Of a stretch of DNA of 64,000 bases, positions 8,640 to 19,633 are shown piece after piece (within the stretch, counting starts at the first letter, position 1; the number at the start of each line of letters is the position of its first letter). This DNA is from Diacronema lutheri (Eukaryota; Haptophyta; Pavlovophyceae; Pavlovales; Pavlovaceae), in assembly GCA_019448385.1 (NCBI GenBank), contig JAGTXO010000017.1:124001-188000 (forward strand), in the 5' to 3' direction. The notes under the pieces are model-generated. The model did not search any database. It was not told the DNA's origin and was given only the letters and a program-made list of their open reading frames with translations. The position numbers were made by a program, and so were the translations under genes.

Positions 8640-11600
8640 TCAGACGATCGTCTTCTCGAGGAACCGGATGAAGCGCTCCGCGTACTCGCTCGGCGGCACG
8701 GCAGAGATCTGGCGCCGGTCGTGCATCAGCCCTGCGCGCGGAGCGCGCCGACGGCGCGCGCGCGGTGAGCGCGCGCGCGCGCGTGCCGGGCGCGCGCTCG
8801 CTTTCGCCGCGCGCATGGCGTCGCAACTCGCACCCTTGAGCGCGCGCTCGGCCTGCTTGCGCGAGTTCCACAGCGTGGTGATGTCGATGATGCCAAAGAA
8901 GTAGAGCTCCTCCGGCTCGCAGCCAACGGACAGCACGCCGCCGTCGGTCGTGTCCGCAAGCGGAGGCGGCGCGGGCTCGGGCGAGCGCACGCCCGTGGCG
9001 CGGGCCGAGCGCGGCGAGCTGGACGCGGCCGTTGTCGCGCGTGCCGAGCCGCCGGGCGGCGTGCACGGCGCGCCGGGCTCGCCGCGCGCCGCCACGCCGC
9101 CGCTCCCGTCCGACGCGCCGCCGCCCGAATGGCGGCACGCGCCGCCGTGCGCGCCTCCCGCGCCCGCGCCGCCGGGCGCGCCGCCAACGCCAAGCGTGAA
9201 GAGGAGCGCGTGCTGCCGCGCGTGCGCGTACCGTCCATCGACGTCCGAGCCGTCGTGGCTTGCGCGCGACGGCGGCGTGGACGGCGCGCCGCCCGCGGCG
9301 GCGTGCGCGCGCAGCCGCGGCGGCGGCGTGGGCGGCTCGTCGTCCTTCGCGCCGCCGGTGGGCCAGTTCGCCACGGCGTCGACGTCGGCGGCCTCGGCGG
9401 CGGCGAGCACTGAGTCGAGCCGTGCGCGCAGCAGCTCCGGGCCCGACTCGCCGCCGGCCGCCGCCGTGGCGGCGCGCGCGTCATCCGCCGCGACGGCCGC
9501 CGCGCTCTGCGCGCGCGCCGCGCCCACCGCCGGGTCGGGCGGCGCGAGCGCATCGGCCCACGCATCGTCGGCGACGGCATCCTCCTCCTCCTCCTCCTCC
9601 TCCTCCTCCTCCTCCTCCTCCTCCTCCTCCTCCTCCTCCTCCTCCCCCTCCTCCTCCTCCTCCTCCTCGCTCAGCACGCGGAGGGGGTGTCCGCCATCGT
9701 TGGCCTCCTTTTTTCGAAGGGCGTGGCAGCCAATCAGCAGCGAGTAGTCCATGCACCCCGCGGACGCCAGCCACGCCGCGTCCGAGCGCAGCGCGCCGAG
9801 CAGCACCGCGCGCTTGGCCGCGCCGACGCAGAACGTGCGGCCGCCAAGGTCGTTGTCCTTGCGCGTGCCGCCGGGCGCGCGCGCGAGCGCGTCAGCCGGC
9901 GTCTCGCGGCCGACCGTTGAGCCCTTGAGGTCGTATCGCTCGTGAATGCGCCGGTCGGTGGCGAACACGTTGGTCATCACCTGAGGCGCGAGCGAGCGCG
10001 CGCGCGGCGGCGGCGGCGGCGACGGCGGCGGCGGCGCGTCGCGCGTCGGGCGGCGGCCGCGCGGCGCGCGGCGCGCGGCGCGCGGGAGCGCGCGCGGGCG
10101 GCGCACGATGAAGTCGATTCGTTCGCCGGTTGGCAGGCGGAGCTGGTGCGCGCCGGTGAAGCGCGGCAGGAGCGAGAGCTCGGCGGTTTGGAGATGGTGC
10201 ACGTACGTGGGCAGCAGGCTGCGCAAGAACGTCATCTCCGCGCGCGAGATCGTCTTTAAAACGAAGCGCGCGTCTGCGGAGAAGTAGAAGAAGGAGCCGG
10301 ACTTGCCCTCGGACTCGAGCTCGGACACCGACGAGAGCGAGCCGACGAGGAACGAGCGCAGCATCTGCTCGGGGCCGAGGGAGCGTGCGTACTCCTCGTC
10401 GGAGACGCCGCACAGGAGGCGCACCTGCGGGGAGGGGGGGGGGGGGAGGGGGGGGGGGGGGGGGGGGCGTTTGAACAGCTGGGCAAGGGGGGAGGGCGGG
10501 AGTGGGAGGAGGGGGGGGGGGGGGGGGGGGGGGGCAGCGAACGTGCGTGGCGGGCAGGCCGAAAAGGGCGCGAGCGGGCGGTGGGCAGGTAGGTAGGGCC
10601 GGGCATGGGCAGGGGCGCGGCAGCGGTGGCGATGGGCAGCAGCAGCTGGGCCAAAAGCTCAGGGGCGCGCTGCGGCCGGCGGCCGGGCGGGTGGCGCAGC
10701 GCGCGCAACGCAGCGCAGCGCCGCCGCGCTCGCCCGCGCGGCACCACGGCGCGCAGCAGAGGGGCAGGGGGCAGGGGGGCAGGGGGGCAGGGGGCAGGGG
10801 GGCAGGGGGGCAGGGGGGCAGGGGGGCAGGGGGGCAGGGGGGCAGGGGGGCAGGGGGGCAGGGGGGCAGGGGGGCAGGGGGGCAGGGGGGCAGGGGGGCA
10901 GGGGGGCAGGGGGGCAGGGGGGCAGGGGGGCAGGGGGGCAGGGGGGCAGGGGGGCAGGGGGGCAGGGGGGCAGGGGGGCAGGGGGGCAGGGGGGCAGGGG
11001 GGCAGGGGGGCAGGGGGCAGGGGGCAGGGGGGCAGGGGGGCAGGGGGGCAGGGGGCAGGGGGCAGGGGGCAGGGGGCAGGGGGCAGGGGGCAGGGGGCAG
11101 GGGGCAGGGGGCAGGGGGCAGGGGGCAGGGGGCAGGGGGCAGGCGGCAGGGGGCAGGCGGCAGGGGGCAGGGGGCAGGGGGCAGGGGGCAGGGGGCAGGG
11201 GGCAGGGGGCAGGGGGCAGGGGGCAGGCGGCAGGGGGCAGGCGGCAGGCGGCAGGCGGCAGGGCGCGCCGGACCGTCCGGAAAGCGCGCGGCGCATAATC
11301 TTTGAAGGCAAACTCGGAGGCGGTCGCAAGGCGGGCGCTCGCCGCCGCGCCCGCCTCGCTGCCGCCGTCGCCGACCGAACGCGCGACACGCCCGCCGGCC
11401 GCGCCGCCGCCGCCGTCGCACGGCGGCTGGCGGCCGCCGCCGCGCCGCTCCTGTGCGCCGCCGGCGCCCGCGAGTCCGCCACCGCCGCTGCCGCCGTACC
11501 CCGGCGGCGCACTTGCGACGGAGGAGGCGGCATCAGAATGGCTGCCGCCAACGGCCGTTGTGGTTGACGAAGCGGTGAGCGACGCGCGCGAGCCGCGCGC

Positions 11601-13609
11601 GGACGGCGCTCGCGACGAAGGCAGCGATGGCGACGACCATGCGCCCGTGCTGGCGCCCGCTGGCGGACCTGAGCCGCCAAAGTGAAACGGCCGATGCCCA
11701 AACGACGCGGGCGGCAGGCGCGCGGCAGGCGGCGCGGGCCCGCCGGGCGCGCGCGGTGGCAGCCGCCTGCGCCCGGCTGAGAGCGCGCGCGCGATCGCAT
11801 TGTGCGGCGCGCGCGAAAGCAGCGAGCTCGTCGAGCAAGTCGAGCGCGCGGTGCAGCCGCCGCCGTCCGCGCCGCTTACGTCCGCGCCGCCTACGTCCGC
11901 GCCGCCGTCGCCGTCAGCGCGCGGCGCCCGCATGGGTAGGCCGGAGTGGAGCGAAAACTTGCGCTTCTGCGCAAAGTCCGCCGCGCTGAGCGGCAGCACA
12001 AGCCAGCCACGCGCCACCATCTCAAGCTGCGCCGAGAGCGCAAGGGAAGAGGCCGCGACGCGCCCGTCCGCCGCGGCGCGCGCGGCGGCAACGTCGCCGG
12101 CGTCGTCCGCGCCGGCGACGCTGTCGGTGGTGCCCGTCGAGCGCTGCGCGCGCAACCGCTTCGCCTCCTCCGCCGCCTGCAGCCTGAGGAGCTCCTCCGC
12201 GTCCGCGGCCGCGCAGCTCGCGAGCCGCAGGCCGGCGGTCATCTGCACGACATGCACCCACTTGCGGTGGCCAAAGCCCACCAGCACGCCGCGCCGGTTG
12301 CGCGCACGTCGGCGGAGGGCTGCGCGCAGCCGCTGCACGCGGAGCGCACGGACGGCCGGCGCGGGCTGTCGCGGCGTGCGCGGCAAGGCGTGAAGCGGCG
12401 CGCGCTCGGCGGCCGACGCGTTCCCACCGCCGCCGATGCCACCGACGTTACCGTCACCGCCTCCGCCACCGCCTTCGCCACCGCCGACGCGCCGCGCCGC
12501 GTCGGCTCGCGTCGAGAGCACCGAGTTGGGGCCTCCTGCCTCGAGCAGGAGCGAGCGGCCGCCGCGGTCAAGGAGGAGCCTGCCAAAGTCCTCCTTGCTC
12601 GCGTACCCCTTGCCGTCCACGTCGAGCGCGGCGAGCAGCGCGTCCGCGTCCGCCGCGACCGCCAGCCGCGTCTGCGCGCGCCGCCGCTCGCGCAGCGCGC
12701 GCGCGAGGTGCGCAGCCTCCGCCGCGGCCGCCGCGGCGGCAGCCGCGCTGAGCTCGCCGGCGCCGTCGCCAACGCCGCCGCCGCCACCAGCTCCTGCGGC
12801 GCTGCCGAGCGTCGAGCGCCGCTTCCGCGCGCCCGCGCCGCCGCCGCCCGCGGCCGCATGCAGGTCGCGCAGCCTCTCGGCGGCCGTTTCGAGTCCGGCG
12901 CCGGACCAGCCGCCGGGCGGGAGCGGGTCGATTGGCGGGCCGGCGAGCTGCTGCACCTCGCCAATCATCTGCACGAGCTCGGTCCGGCCGATCCGCCCGG
13001 AGCCTGCGCCGTGCGCGCGCGGCGGTCGCGGCGCGGCGCGTGGGCGCGCGCGCGCGCGCGCGCGCGTGCTCGCGGCAGGGGCCGGCCGACATGTGGTGAC
13101 GCACGCGCGCGCGAGGCGGCGCGTACCGGCAACGTCCCACGCGCGAAAAGCGAGGTCAAGATGCGCCTCCGGATCGTCCGACGCGAGCACGGCCATCGTG
13201 CGCGCAAAGCTGCGCGGCGCGCGCGCGGGGGCCGCGGTCGTCGATCGTCGGTACCGGCCGCGCGACGGGACGCGGCGCGCGCGGCGCGCAGCGCGCACTC
13301 GTGGAGTGTGATGCGTCCGCTGCCTCGCGGGTCGAACCAGCGGTAGAGCAGGTCGAGGAAGAGCGCCGAGCCCGAGCCGAGCCCGATCGCAGCGGCAAAG
13401 TCGGCGCGCGAGATCGAGCCGTCCGCATCCACGTCGAGCGCGGCGAACTCGGCGCACGTGCGGCGCGCAGCGGACTCGTCCAGGCCAAGGGCAGTGACCG
13501 CGGCGATTCGCTCGGCTGCCACCTTTGCGCCGGGCGGCGCGCCGGAGATCCGCCGCAGGCGCTCACCCACTGAGCCGCGGGACGGCCGACCCGCCGCCGG
13601 CAGCGCCAT
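8640..13609 (-). CDS. EF-hand/phosphatidylinositol phosphate kinase fusion, 6 exons
   Basis: Exons 13609-13299, 13209-13127, 13003-11274, 10424-10107, 9980-8834 and 8731-8640 join in frame to 1,226 residues. The N-terminus has four EF-hand loops: DVDADGSISRAD (59-70, ideal ligands), DPRGSGRITLHD (93-104), DVAGSGRIGRTE (129-140) and DVDGKGYASKED (259-270). The PIPK domain follows: GHRKWVHVVQMTAGLR, then FKDYAPRAFR, a kinase Lys in FVLKTI, VMTNVFATD, DLKGSTVGR, MDYSLLIG, FGIIDITTLW and ISAVPPSEYAERF at the end. These are type I/II PIPK hallmarks; the enzyme makes PI(4,5)P2 or a related lipid at membranes. Large low-complexity inserts (poly-Glu, Ala/Gly) separate conserved blocks. The fusion suggests calcium control, as proposed for apicomplexan PIP kinases with EF-hand-like N-termini. 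Substrate choice cannot be read here. Confidence 0.85.
9581..9668. repeat. CTC trinucleotide run coding poly-Glu
   Basis: About 28 CTC/TCC units. On the minus strand they code a run of about 28 glutamates inside exon 5 of the PIP kinase, between MDYSLLIG and the C-terminal kinase part. The length is probably variable between strains. Confidence 0.9.
10434..10534. repeat. Two poly-G runs next to a splice acceptor
   Basis: Poly-G at 10434-10467 and 10511-10534 lies in intron 3 of the PIP kinase. On the transcribed strand these are poly-C, the nearer one ending about 10 bases from the exon 4 acceptor (CCGCAG), where a pyrimidine tract is expected. Confidence 0.85.
10757..11264. repeat. GGGGGCA-type minisatellite
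   Basis: About 500 bp of AGGGGGGC (8-bp) units passing into AGGGGGC (7-bp) units, with rare AGGCGGC variants. It lies in intron 3 of the PIP kinase, right after the exon 3 donor. The plus strand has closely spaced G-runs able to form G-quadruplexes; the transcript is C-rich. The 8- and 7-bp periods keep several frames open by chance, giving false Pro-rich ORFs. Confidence 0.95.
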
Positions 13610-13776
13610 ACTCGCTGCGCGTTCGGTGGTAAAACAAAAGCTTCCGAGTTCCGACGCATCGAAGTTCCGGACCTCGACTCGAAGAACGTGGCCGGAACCG
13701 GGAACAGCGTTGCCCTGATCTTCCTTGCCGTTCAATCGGGCGTCGGGTGGCCTGGGCCCGCGCGGCGTTTGAGTCG
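13610..13776. promoter_or_regulatory. Divergent promoter region, PIP kinase / J-domain gene
   Basis: 167 bp separate the starts of two divergent genes (13609 minus, 13777 plus). A slightly AT-richer stretch lies at about 13,620-13,735. No TATA box is obvious. Confidence 0.35.
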
Positions 13777-16700
13777 ATGCGCGCACCGGGCGGGCCAGCG
13801 CCGGCAGCGACGCTGTACGACGCGCTCGAGCTGCAGCCCAACGCCACGCAGGAGGTGCGCGCCGGCACGGCGCACGCGCTCGCCGCCGGGCGTGCGCGCG
13901 CGCGCGCGCGCGCGCCACGGTGCCGTGCGCGGCTGGCAACGGCGCTCGGACGCACGAGCGCGCGCGGTGATGCGCAGCGTGCTGTGCGCGTGAAGGGCCG
14001 GTGGGCACGTCTGCTGCGCGCGGCGCCGCTCTTTGCCGCGCATCGCCTCGCCCGCCGCCGCGCCAGGCGCACGCCCAAGGGCGGCCGCGAGCCCAGGGCG
14101 GGCCGCGTGCAGGCGTGGGCGGTGCGCTCGATCTGGCGCGAACGAGCGCGTCTTCCCTTGAAGGCGCGAGTGGCAACTTGGACGCGCGTGGCGCTAGTTC
14201 GCGTCTCTGCGCACCATGAGCCCTCACTCTGCCCGCCGCTTCTCTTCCCGCCGCCCCTTTGCGCGTGCTTCCATTGCCTACGCCTTCCGCAGGAGATCCA
14301 CCGCGCCTACCGCCGACTCGCCCTGCGCTTCCACCCCGACAAGGCGGGGGACGCGCCGGAAGCGGCCGAGCGCTTCAAAGCCGCCGCCGCCGCCCACCAC
14401 GTGCTGAGCGACCCGGAGCGGCGGGAGACCTACGACCGTGCGCGCGAGCGTCTTGCGCGCCGCCGCCGCACGCCGCCGTGCGCGCGGGCCGCGGGGCCGT
14501 GCTGCGGCCGATCGGCGCTGCGTGACCGCCGCTCGTCCACGCGGCCACGCGGTACCACATCATAGCCCCGCCTTGCGCCGCCCTGCCCCGCGCGCCAACC
14601 TGGCGGCGCGCTCCGCCTTCCCGCCCCGCCTGGCCGTTGAACGCCCGTCCCACGTCCCACCCACCCGCCTGCCCCCCTCCCCGCGACTGAGCGCACTTCC
14701 CGCCTTCCCGCCCCGCCTGGCCGTTGAACGCCCGTCCCCTGCCTTCCAGGGTACGGAGAGGATGGCTTGCAGCTCCTCGAGCAGCTGCGCGCCTTCCTCT
14801 CGTCAGACCAGGGCGCGCTTCTTACCACCGTCCTCGCCGCCGGCTGCGTCACGCTCTTCGTCGCGCTGCCCCTCGTCACTGCCCTTCTCGCGCTCGTCGG
14901 CGCACGGCTCGACGGTGGGCGGCTGCACCAGCGGCTGCGCCGCCGTTGAGCCCACGCGCCTCGTCCGAAGCCGAGCGCGGCACGGACGCCGTGCGCGCGG
15001 CCGGCGCGGCTGGCGCGCAGCCGCGGCGGGCGTTACGCCCGCACAGCCAACCGCCATGCGCACTCCCGCACGCACGCGGCCACCCCCCTTCCCGCGTCGC
15101 AGGCCACACGTGCGCGCCGTGGGCGGCGGTGCTCACGCCGCTGTGGCTCGTCGACGCGCTCGCCCTCCTCGCGCTCGGCTGCACGGCGCCCGCGGACGGC
15201 GCCGGCGGCGCGGCGCGGCGCAAGGCGCTCGGCGGCTTGGTTGTCTTTGTCCTCGCTCAGGCGCTCACCGCCGCCAGGCTCGACGGCTCGAGGCACATCC
15301 GGTCGTTCGTGGGCGCGCTCTCGCCGCTCGTGATCCTCGCCGCGCTGCGCGCGGGCACGGCGCTCGGCCCGCTCGCGCGCGAGCGGCGGTGGGCGCAGCG
15401 CGCGCGCGCGGCCGCGGCGCGCGCCGGCGGTGGCGGCGGCGGTGGCGGCGGCGGTGGCGGCGGCGGTGGCGGCGGCGGTGGCGGCGGCGGTGGCGCTTCG
15501 GCAAGTGGCGTGCCGTACGCCAAGCTCGCGGAGGAGGCGGAGGAGGCGAGCGCGATTGACCTCGAGGCGAACGCGCGCCGCGCGCGTGCGCCCGGTAACG
15601 GCGGTGACAGCTGTCACGGCGGAAACGGCAGTTCCAGCAGGATGCGGCTTGACCCAACGGAGGGGCGGCGCTCGTGGAATGGCGCAGGCGAGGGCCCGGC
15701 GGGCTGGCGCGGGCCGCCATCGCCGCGCTCTGCCGAGCGAGGGCCTCCTCCCAGCCCACCGCACCCGGCGCCGCCCGGCGCAGCCGACGGCGCGCGGCCC
15801 CACGGCGGCGAAGCGCGCGCCGCCGACGGTGCGCCCGCCGCAGCGTCCGCGCAGAGCGCGCGCCGCCGATCCGCGCCGCCGTCCAGCGGCGCGGCGTCCG
15901 CACGCGTGTCCGTCGCCGGCACGATCGCACGCGTTGCCGTCGAGGCGCTGTGGGGCGCGCAGGCGCTCATCGCCGGGCTCGCGGCGGACGGCACGCTCGG
16001 CACGGCGCCCGCCGCGCTGCTGCTGCTGCCATGCTGGCTGCTCCTGCCCGCCGTCCTCCTCCGTCTCGCCGCCTTTGTGCGCGCCCGCGCCCCGCGCGCA
16101 CCCCGCTCGCCTTGCCGCCCTGCGCATCGCAGCCGGCAGCGATAAACGCCGTGCATGCGTGGCCCGCTTCGGCAGCGGTAAACGCCGTGCACGGCGCGGG
16201 GCGCTTTACAAGCGTGCCGCTGCGGGGCCCGAATGTGCCGCTGCGCTGGCGCGGCACATTCGGGGGCTCGCCGTGCCGCTGCGCTGGCGCGCGCGCGCCG
16301 CATTCCAAGCAGCTGCGCTTGAGCGCTGCTCGCCGCCGTCCGCCTGCCGCTCCGCCTGCCGCTCCGCTCACCCGCCGCGCGCGCGCCTGCCGCGCCCGCC
16401 CACCCGCCCGCCCGCCCACCCGCCCGCCCGCCCGTCTCAGCTCGCGAGCGCGCCCTCCGAGCACCGCGCGGGTGTTGTGTTGCCATGCGGCGTTGCCTGC
16501 GTCGCCGTCTGCCTCGCGATCGCGTCGCTCGCGCTCCTCGCGGTCGCGTCGACGCAGCACCAGGCGGCGCGCATCGCCATTAATCCGGCCGCGCCGCGCG
16601 GGTACGCGGACGCGTGCGCGGGCGGCGCGGGCGGCGGTCGCCACGCGCCGTCCGGCGGCGCATCGGGCCGATCCGACGAGGGCAGGGCGAGCGGGGGCGC

Positions 16701-17708
16701 CGACGCCGACGCCGACGTCGACGGCGACGGCGGCATGCTCGGCTTCACCGCGGCGCTCTCGCCGCTGCTCGCGCTGCTCGGCACGTGCATCTGCCTGCCG
16801 CTCTTGTGCTTGTGCTGCACCTTTCTCGCGTATGCAACCTTCACCGCCAGCGAACACGATGGCGTTGGCGCTCATGACACGGGCTCGCCGGCCGCGCGCC
16901 GCGCCGCCGCCGTTGCCGCCGCCGCCGCCGCCGCGCTCGCGCGCCCGGTCGCGCGGCTCACACAACAGCCGCTGGGCGATCGCAGTTTCACCCTGCGGCA
17001 CGGGGACGCCGCGCAGGGCACGAGCGCCAGCGCGCGCGCGGACGCGCCCGCCGTGCGCCCGCCAGCGCGACCGGGCGGTGCGGGCGCGCTACGGGCGGCG
17101 CTGCTCGCGCGTGGCGTCTCAGGCGCGGCGGGCGCCGTCGACGGGTGCGCGCGCGCGCGAGCAGCGCGCGCATCGCTCCAGCGCGCCGCGCCCGCCCCGG
17201 CCCCTTGGCGTCCTCCTGCGCTCACCCGCACGCCGCCCGCGCGCCTGCGCCGCGCAGCCGCGAGCTGCGATCGCTCGCCGTCTCGTCGGGCAACGAGCAG
17301 CTGCTCAGCGACGCCGAAAAGCAGGCGCTGCGCGCCAGCACGCTCGGGAGCGAGTACGGACACATGCGGGACGGCGGCGCGACAGCGGCCGGCGAGCCGC
17401 GCGCGCCGACGCCCGCCGGTGCGCCACCGTCGGCACGCGCGCGCGGCGGCCGAGCGCCGCCGGCCGGCGTCGCGCCGATCCTCGGGCTTGCCAACGGCGC
17501 GGGCGCGCCCGTTGCGCCGGGCGCGGGCTCCGCCGCGCGCGCCTACGCGATCGCCTCGTCAGCCGCGGCCGCGGCGGCGGCGTGCAGCGCCGGCGCGCCG
17601 TGCGCGCCGGCGGCGTGTGCGCACGGCTGCGAAACGGTCGCAGCCGACGACGGGGTGGGCACGCACAGCCTGGAGCAGCCGCCCGCGGCCGCGCGGCTGC
17701 CGAGTTGA
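13777..17708 (+). CDS. J-domain protein with TMEM185-like membrane region, 6 exons
   Basis: Exons 13777-13854, 14293-14437, 14750-14914, 15103-16076, 16441-17144 and 17258-17708 give 838 residues. Residues 12-75 form a J domain: [34 protein letters not shown] with the Hsp70-stimulating HPD, then [24 protein letters not shown]. Next come membrane helices with the repeated TMEM185 pattern 'ARLDG...W..V..PLWLVDA' (residues ~120-160 and ~190-230), a Gly run, a low-complexity loop, and further helices near [13 protein letters not shown] and [19 protein letters not shown]. The C-terminus ([20 protein letters not shown] onward) is soluble and Ala-rich. A membrane-anchored Hsp40 co-chaperone, probably of the endoplasmic reticulum, is likely. 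The TMEM185 match is by pattern only. Four of five donors begin GTGCG. Confidence 0.8.
16228..16264. repeat. Perfect 14-bp inverted repeat in an intron
   Basis: Arms 16228-16241 (CCCGAATGTGCCGC) and 16251-16264 with a 9-bp loop, in intron 4 of the J-domain gene. Around it are repeated words (TAAACGCCGTGCA twice, TGCCGCTGCGCTGGCGCG twice). It could be a remnant of a small mobile element or an RNA hairpin; neither is shown. Confidence 0.7.
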
Positions 17709-17941
17709 GTTTCGCCATCCCGCCCTGCTTTTCCCGCCCGCCTTGTGTCTTCAGATTTGAGGTCTGTGTCACCGTCGCTGACTGCCCTCGTGGTTTTGAA
17801 CAAATTCGGAAGCCCAGCAGGATTGCGGGAGTCATGTTGTGCCTGTGCTGCACACGGCAGACGTCACGGGACAGCGCGGGTGCGGCACGTGGCAAGGGGC
17901 ATGGTGCGTGTCTGCCGCAAACAGCGGCGAAGCCCGTCGTG
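17709..17941. other. Convergent intergenic region
   Basis: Between the stop of the J-domain gene (plus) and the stop of the next gene (minus). It presumably holds both 3' UTRs. No recognisable poly(A) signal or RNA gene is seen. Confidence 0.4.
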
Positions 17942-19536
17942 CTACTCGTCGTCAGATGGATGCGAGCGGTCAAACGGGAGAAGAGATGGCGCCGCTCGGC
18001 CGCATGCGCGCGCAACCTGCCACGCGCACAGCCACAGCAGCCCAGTGGCGAAGCCGGCGGCAATCACGACGGACGCGCACGCGCCGCCGACGATGCTTGT
18101 AAAACGGCCGCTCGGCGTGGGCGCCTGCTTGGCCTGCTCACATGGCGCGCTCGGCGCGCCTGCGTGCGGCTCGACGGCCCGCGTGGCGCGCGCTGCAGGC
18201 TGCTTGCTCGCCTCCTCGGCGCGCTCCGGGCCCTCCATTTTGGCCTGTGCAGCGCACAACGAGGGAGGGTGTGGGGAGGGCATGTCCGCGCAAGCCAGGC
18301 AGGGCCAAACGGACAAAGCGTGCGCGCGGCGCGTGCATCCCGTGTCGAATTGCAAAGAATGGCAACATCGCAAGGGCGGGCGTTGCCGACGCCGTGCTCG
18401 ACCGGCGGCGCTTGCGTATGGGCGCCTCGGTTGAGTGGATCGGGGGGGGGGGGGGGGGGGGGCGTCCGGCTCTGGCTGGCCATGCGAAGCGCAAGGCGAC
18501 TGCGCGGCGCTTTGGGCGCAGCCTGCGGCGGCCTACCTGTACGCACGGCTTGCCCTCGCCGCACGGCTCGCCTTTGCCCCCCGGCTTGCCCTCGGCGCAC
18601 GGCTTGCCCTCGGCGCACGGCTTGCCCTCGTCGCACGGCTTGCCCTCGGCGCACGGCTCGCCCTGGCCACCCGTCTTGCCCTCGGCGCACGGCTTGCCCT
18701 CGGCGCACGGTTTGCCCTCGTCCGATGGTGCCGACGGGCGGGAGTCCGAGGGACGTGACGATGGCGCCGCAGCCTGCGCAGGATGACGAGGATGGGGTTG
18801 CGCGCGCGCGCGCGCGCGCGCCACGCATCAGCCCGGCCTGCTGGAGCTCGCACCTGCGAGGGCTGCCTGTGTCTTCGCAGCAGACCGCCGCGGAGCCCGC
18901 GGCCGGAGCGCGCAAAGCGGAGGACACGGTGGCCGGAGAGCCGCACGAGCGCGATGCGGATTTGTCGCGCAAGGCTGCCACGGCGCTCAAGCCGAAGAAG
19001 ACACAGGCCAGCGCGGTGATGCATGCAGCTCGCACCTCTGAGGGCTGCCGCTCGCCCTCCGCAGTGTCCGCGCGCTCGCCGCGCGTTTTGCTGGGCATCT
19101 CAAACGCCGGAACGTCGTACGCGCTGGCCTGTGTCTTCTTCGGCTTGAGCGCCGTGGCAGCCTTGCGCGACAAATCCGCATCGCGCTCGTGCGGCTCTCC
19201 GGCCACCGTGTCCTCCGCTTTGCGCGCTCCGGCCGCGGGCTCCGCGGCGGTCTTGGCGACGGCGTCGCGGTGCTTGTGCGCCGTCTCTTGCTTGGCCCCG
19301 ACCACTGCCGCCGCTGTGCGCGCAAGCTGCGCCTCGCGCTCGAGCTCGGCGCGCTGGCGCACGCCTGCAGCTGCGGCCTCAAACGCGCGCTCCGCCTCAC
19401 GCTTGGACGCGGTCTCCTCGGCAAGCTTGCTGCCCAGCGACTTGGCGGTGAAGACGGGCGTCTTTGCTGAGGCGTGGGGGCGCCCGACGCCCGCACTGGG
19501 CGGCGTCACCGTCTCGTTGTAGCCTCGGGACGACAT
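17942..19536 (-). CDS. Unknown coiled-coil protein with Cys repeats and C-terminal membrane anchor, 3 exons
   Basis: Exons 19536-19036, 18773-18537 and 18244-17942 join in phase 0 to 346 residues. Exon 1 codes a charged helical region (SLGSKLAEETASKREAERAF and on), likely coiled coil. Exon 2 is about ten copies of a hexapeptide near EGKPCA, so it carries a regular ladder of cysteines. Exon 3 ends with one hydrophobic helix (FTSIVGGACASVVIAAG to LLWLCAWQV) and a short polar tail, as in a tail-anchored or type I protein. No signal peptide is visible. No family is recognised. Intron 1 contains an inverted copy of 134 bp of exon 1. The start MSSRGYNETV was chosen because an in-frame upstream start would need a non-ATG codon. 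Confidence 0.6.
18442..18462. repeat. Poly-G run in intron 2
   Basis: Twenty-one G on the plus strand, poly-C in the transcript of the surrounding minus-strand gene. Confidence 0.85.
18545..18722. repeat. 18-bp tandem repeat coding EGKPCA
   Basis: About ten copies of an 18-bp unit (plus strand near GGCTTGCCCTCGGCGCAC). On the minus strand it codes EGKPCA with variants DEGKPC, EGKTGGQ and EGEPCG. It lies in exon 2 of the unknown protein and keeps frame, so it is likely translated. Confidence 0.9.
18882..19253. repeat. 134-bp inverted repeat joining exon 1 and intron 1
   Basis: Arms 18882-19015 and 19120-19253 are reverse complements over 134 bp with a 104-bp spacer. The right arm is coding exon 1 of the minus-strand gene; the left arm lies within its intron 1. 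A short direct duplication of the exon 1 donor (GCTCGCACCT..GAGGGCTGCC in both places) flanks the left arm. Confidence 0.9.
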
Positions 19537-19597
19537 CGCCGTCCGCGCGTGGAAGGCGGCCGGAAGGCGATCGCGAGTTTTAAAAAGCAGCGGAGAC

Positions 19598-19633
19598 ACT
19601 CACGACTGCACTCACGAGTGTGCAGTCGTGAGT
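19598..19633. promoter_or_regulatory. Palindromic TCGTGAGT motif upstream of the unknown gene
   Basis: A 13-bp arm (ACTCACGACTGCA, 19598-19610) and its perfect complement (19621-19633) surround CTCACGAGTG. Another ACTCGTGAGTC lies at about 19,652. The CTCACGA/TCGTGAG word occurs at least four times within 60 bp, starting 62 bp upstream of the ATG at 19536. It looks like a clustered transcription-factor site; no factor is known. Confidence 0.5.

Noticed and set aside
10757-11264. CRISPR-like array
   Set aside because: Units are 7-8 bp with no spacers; it is a G-rich minisatellite in an intron.
10659-11270. Pro-rich protein PLPPCPPA repeats in the PIP kinase
   Set aside because: Splice borders at 11273 and 10425 and the family alignment (AFRT-VRLLCGVSDEEY) show this is intron.
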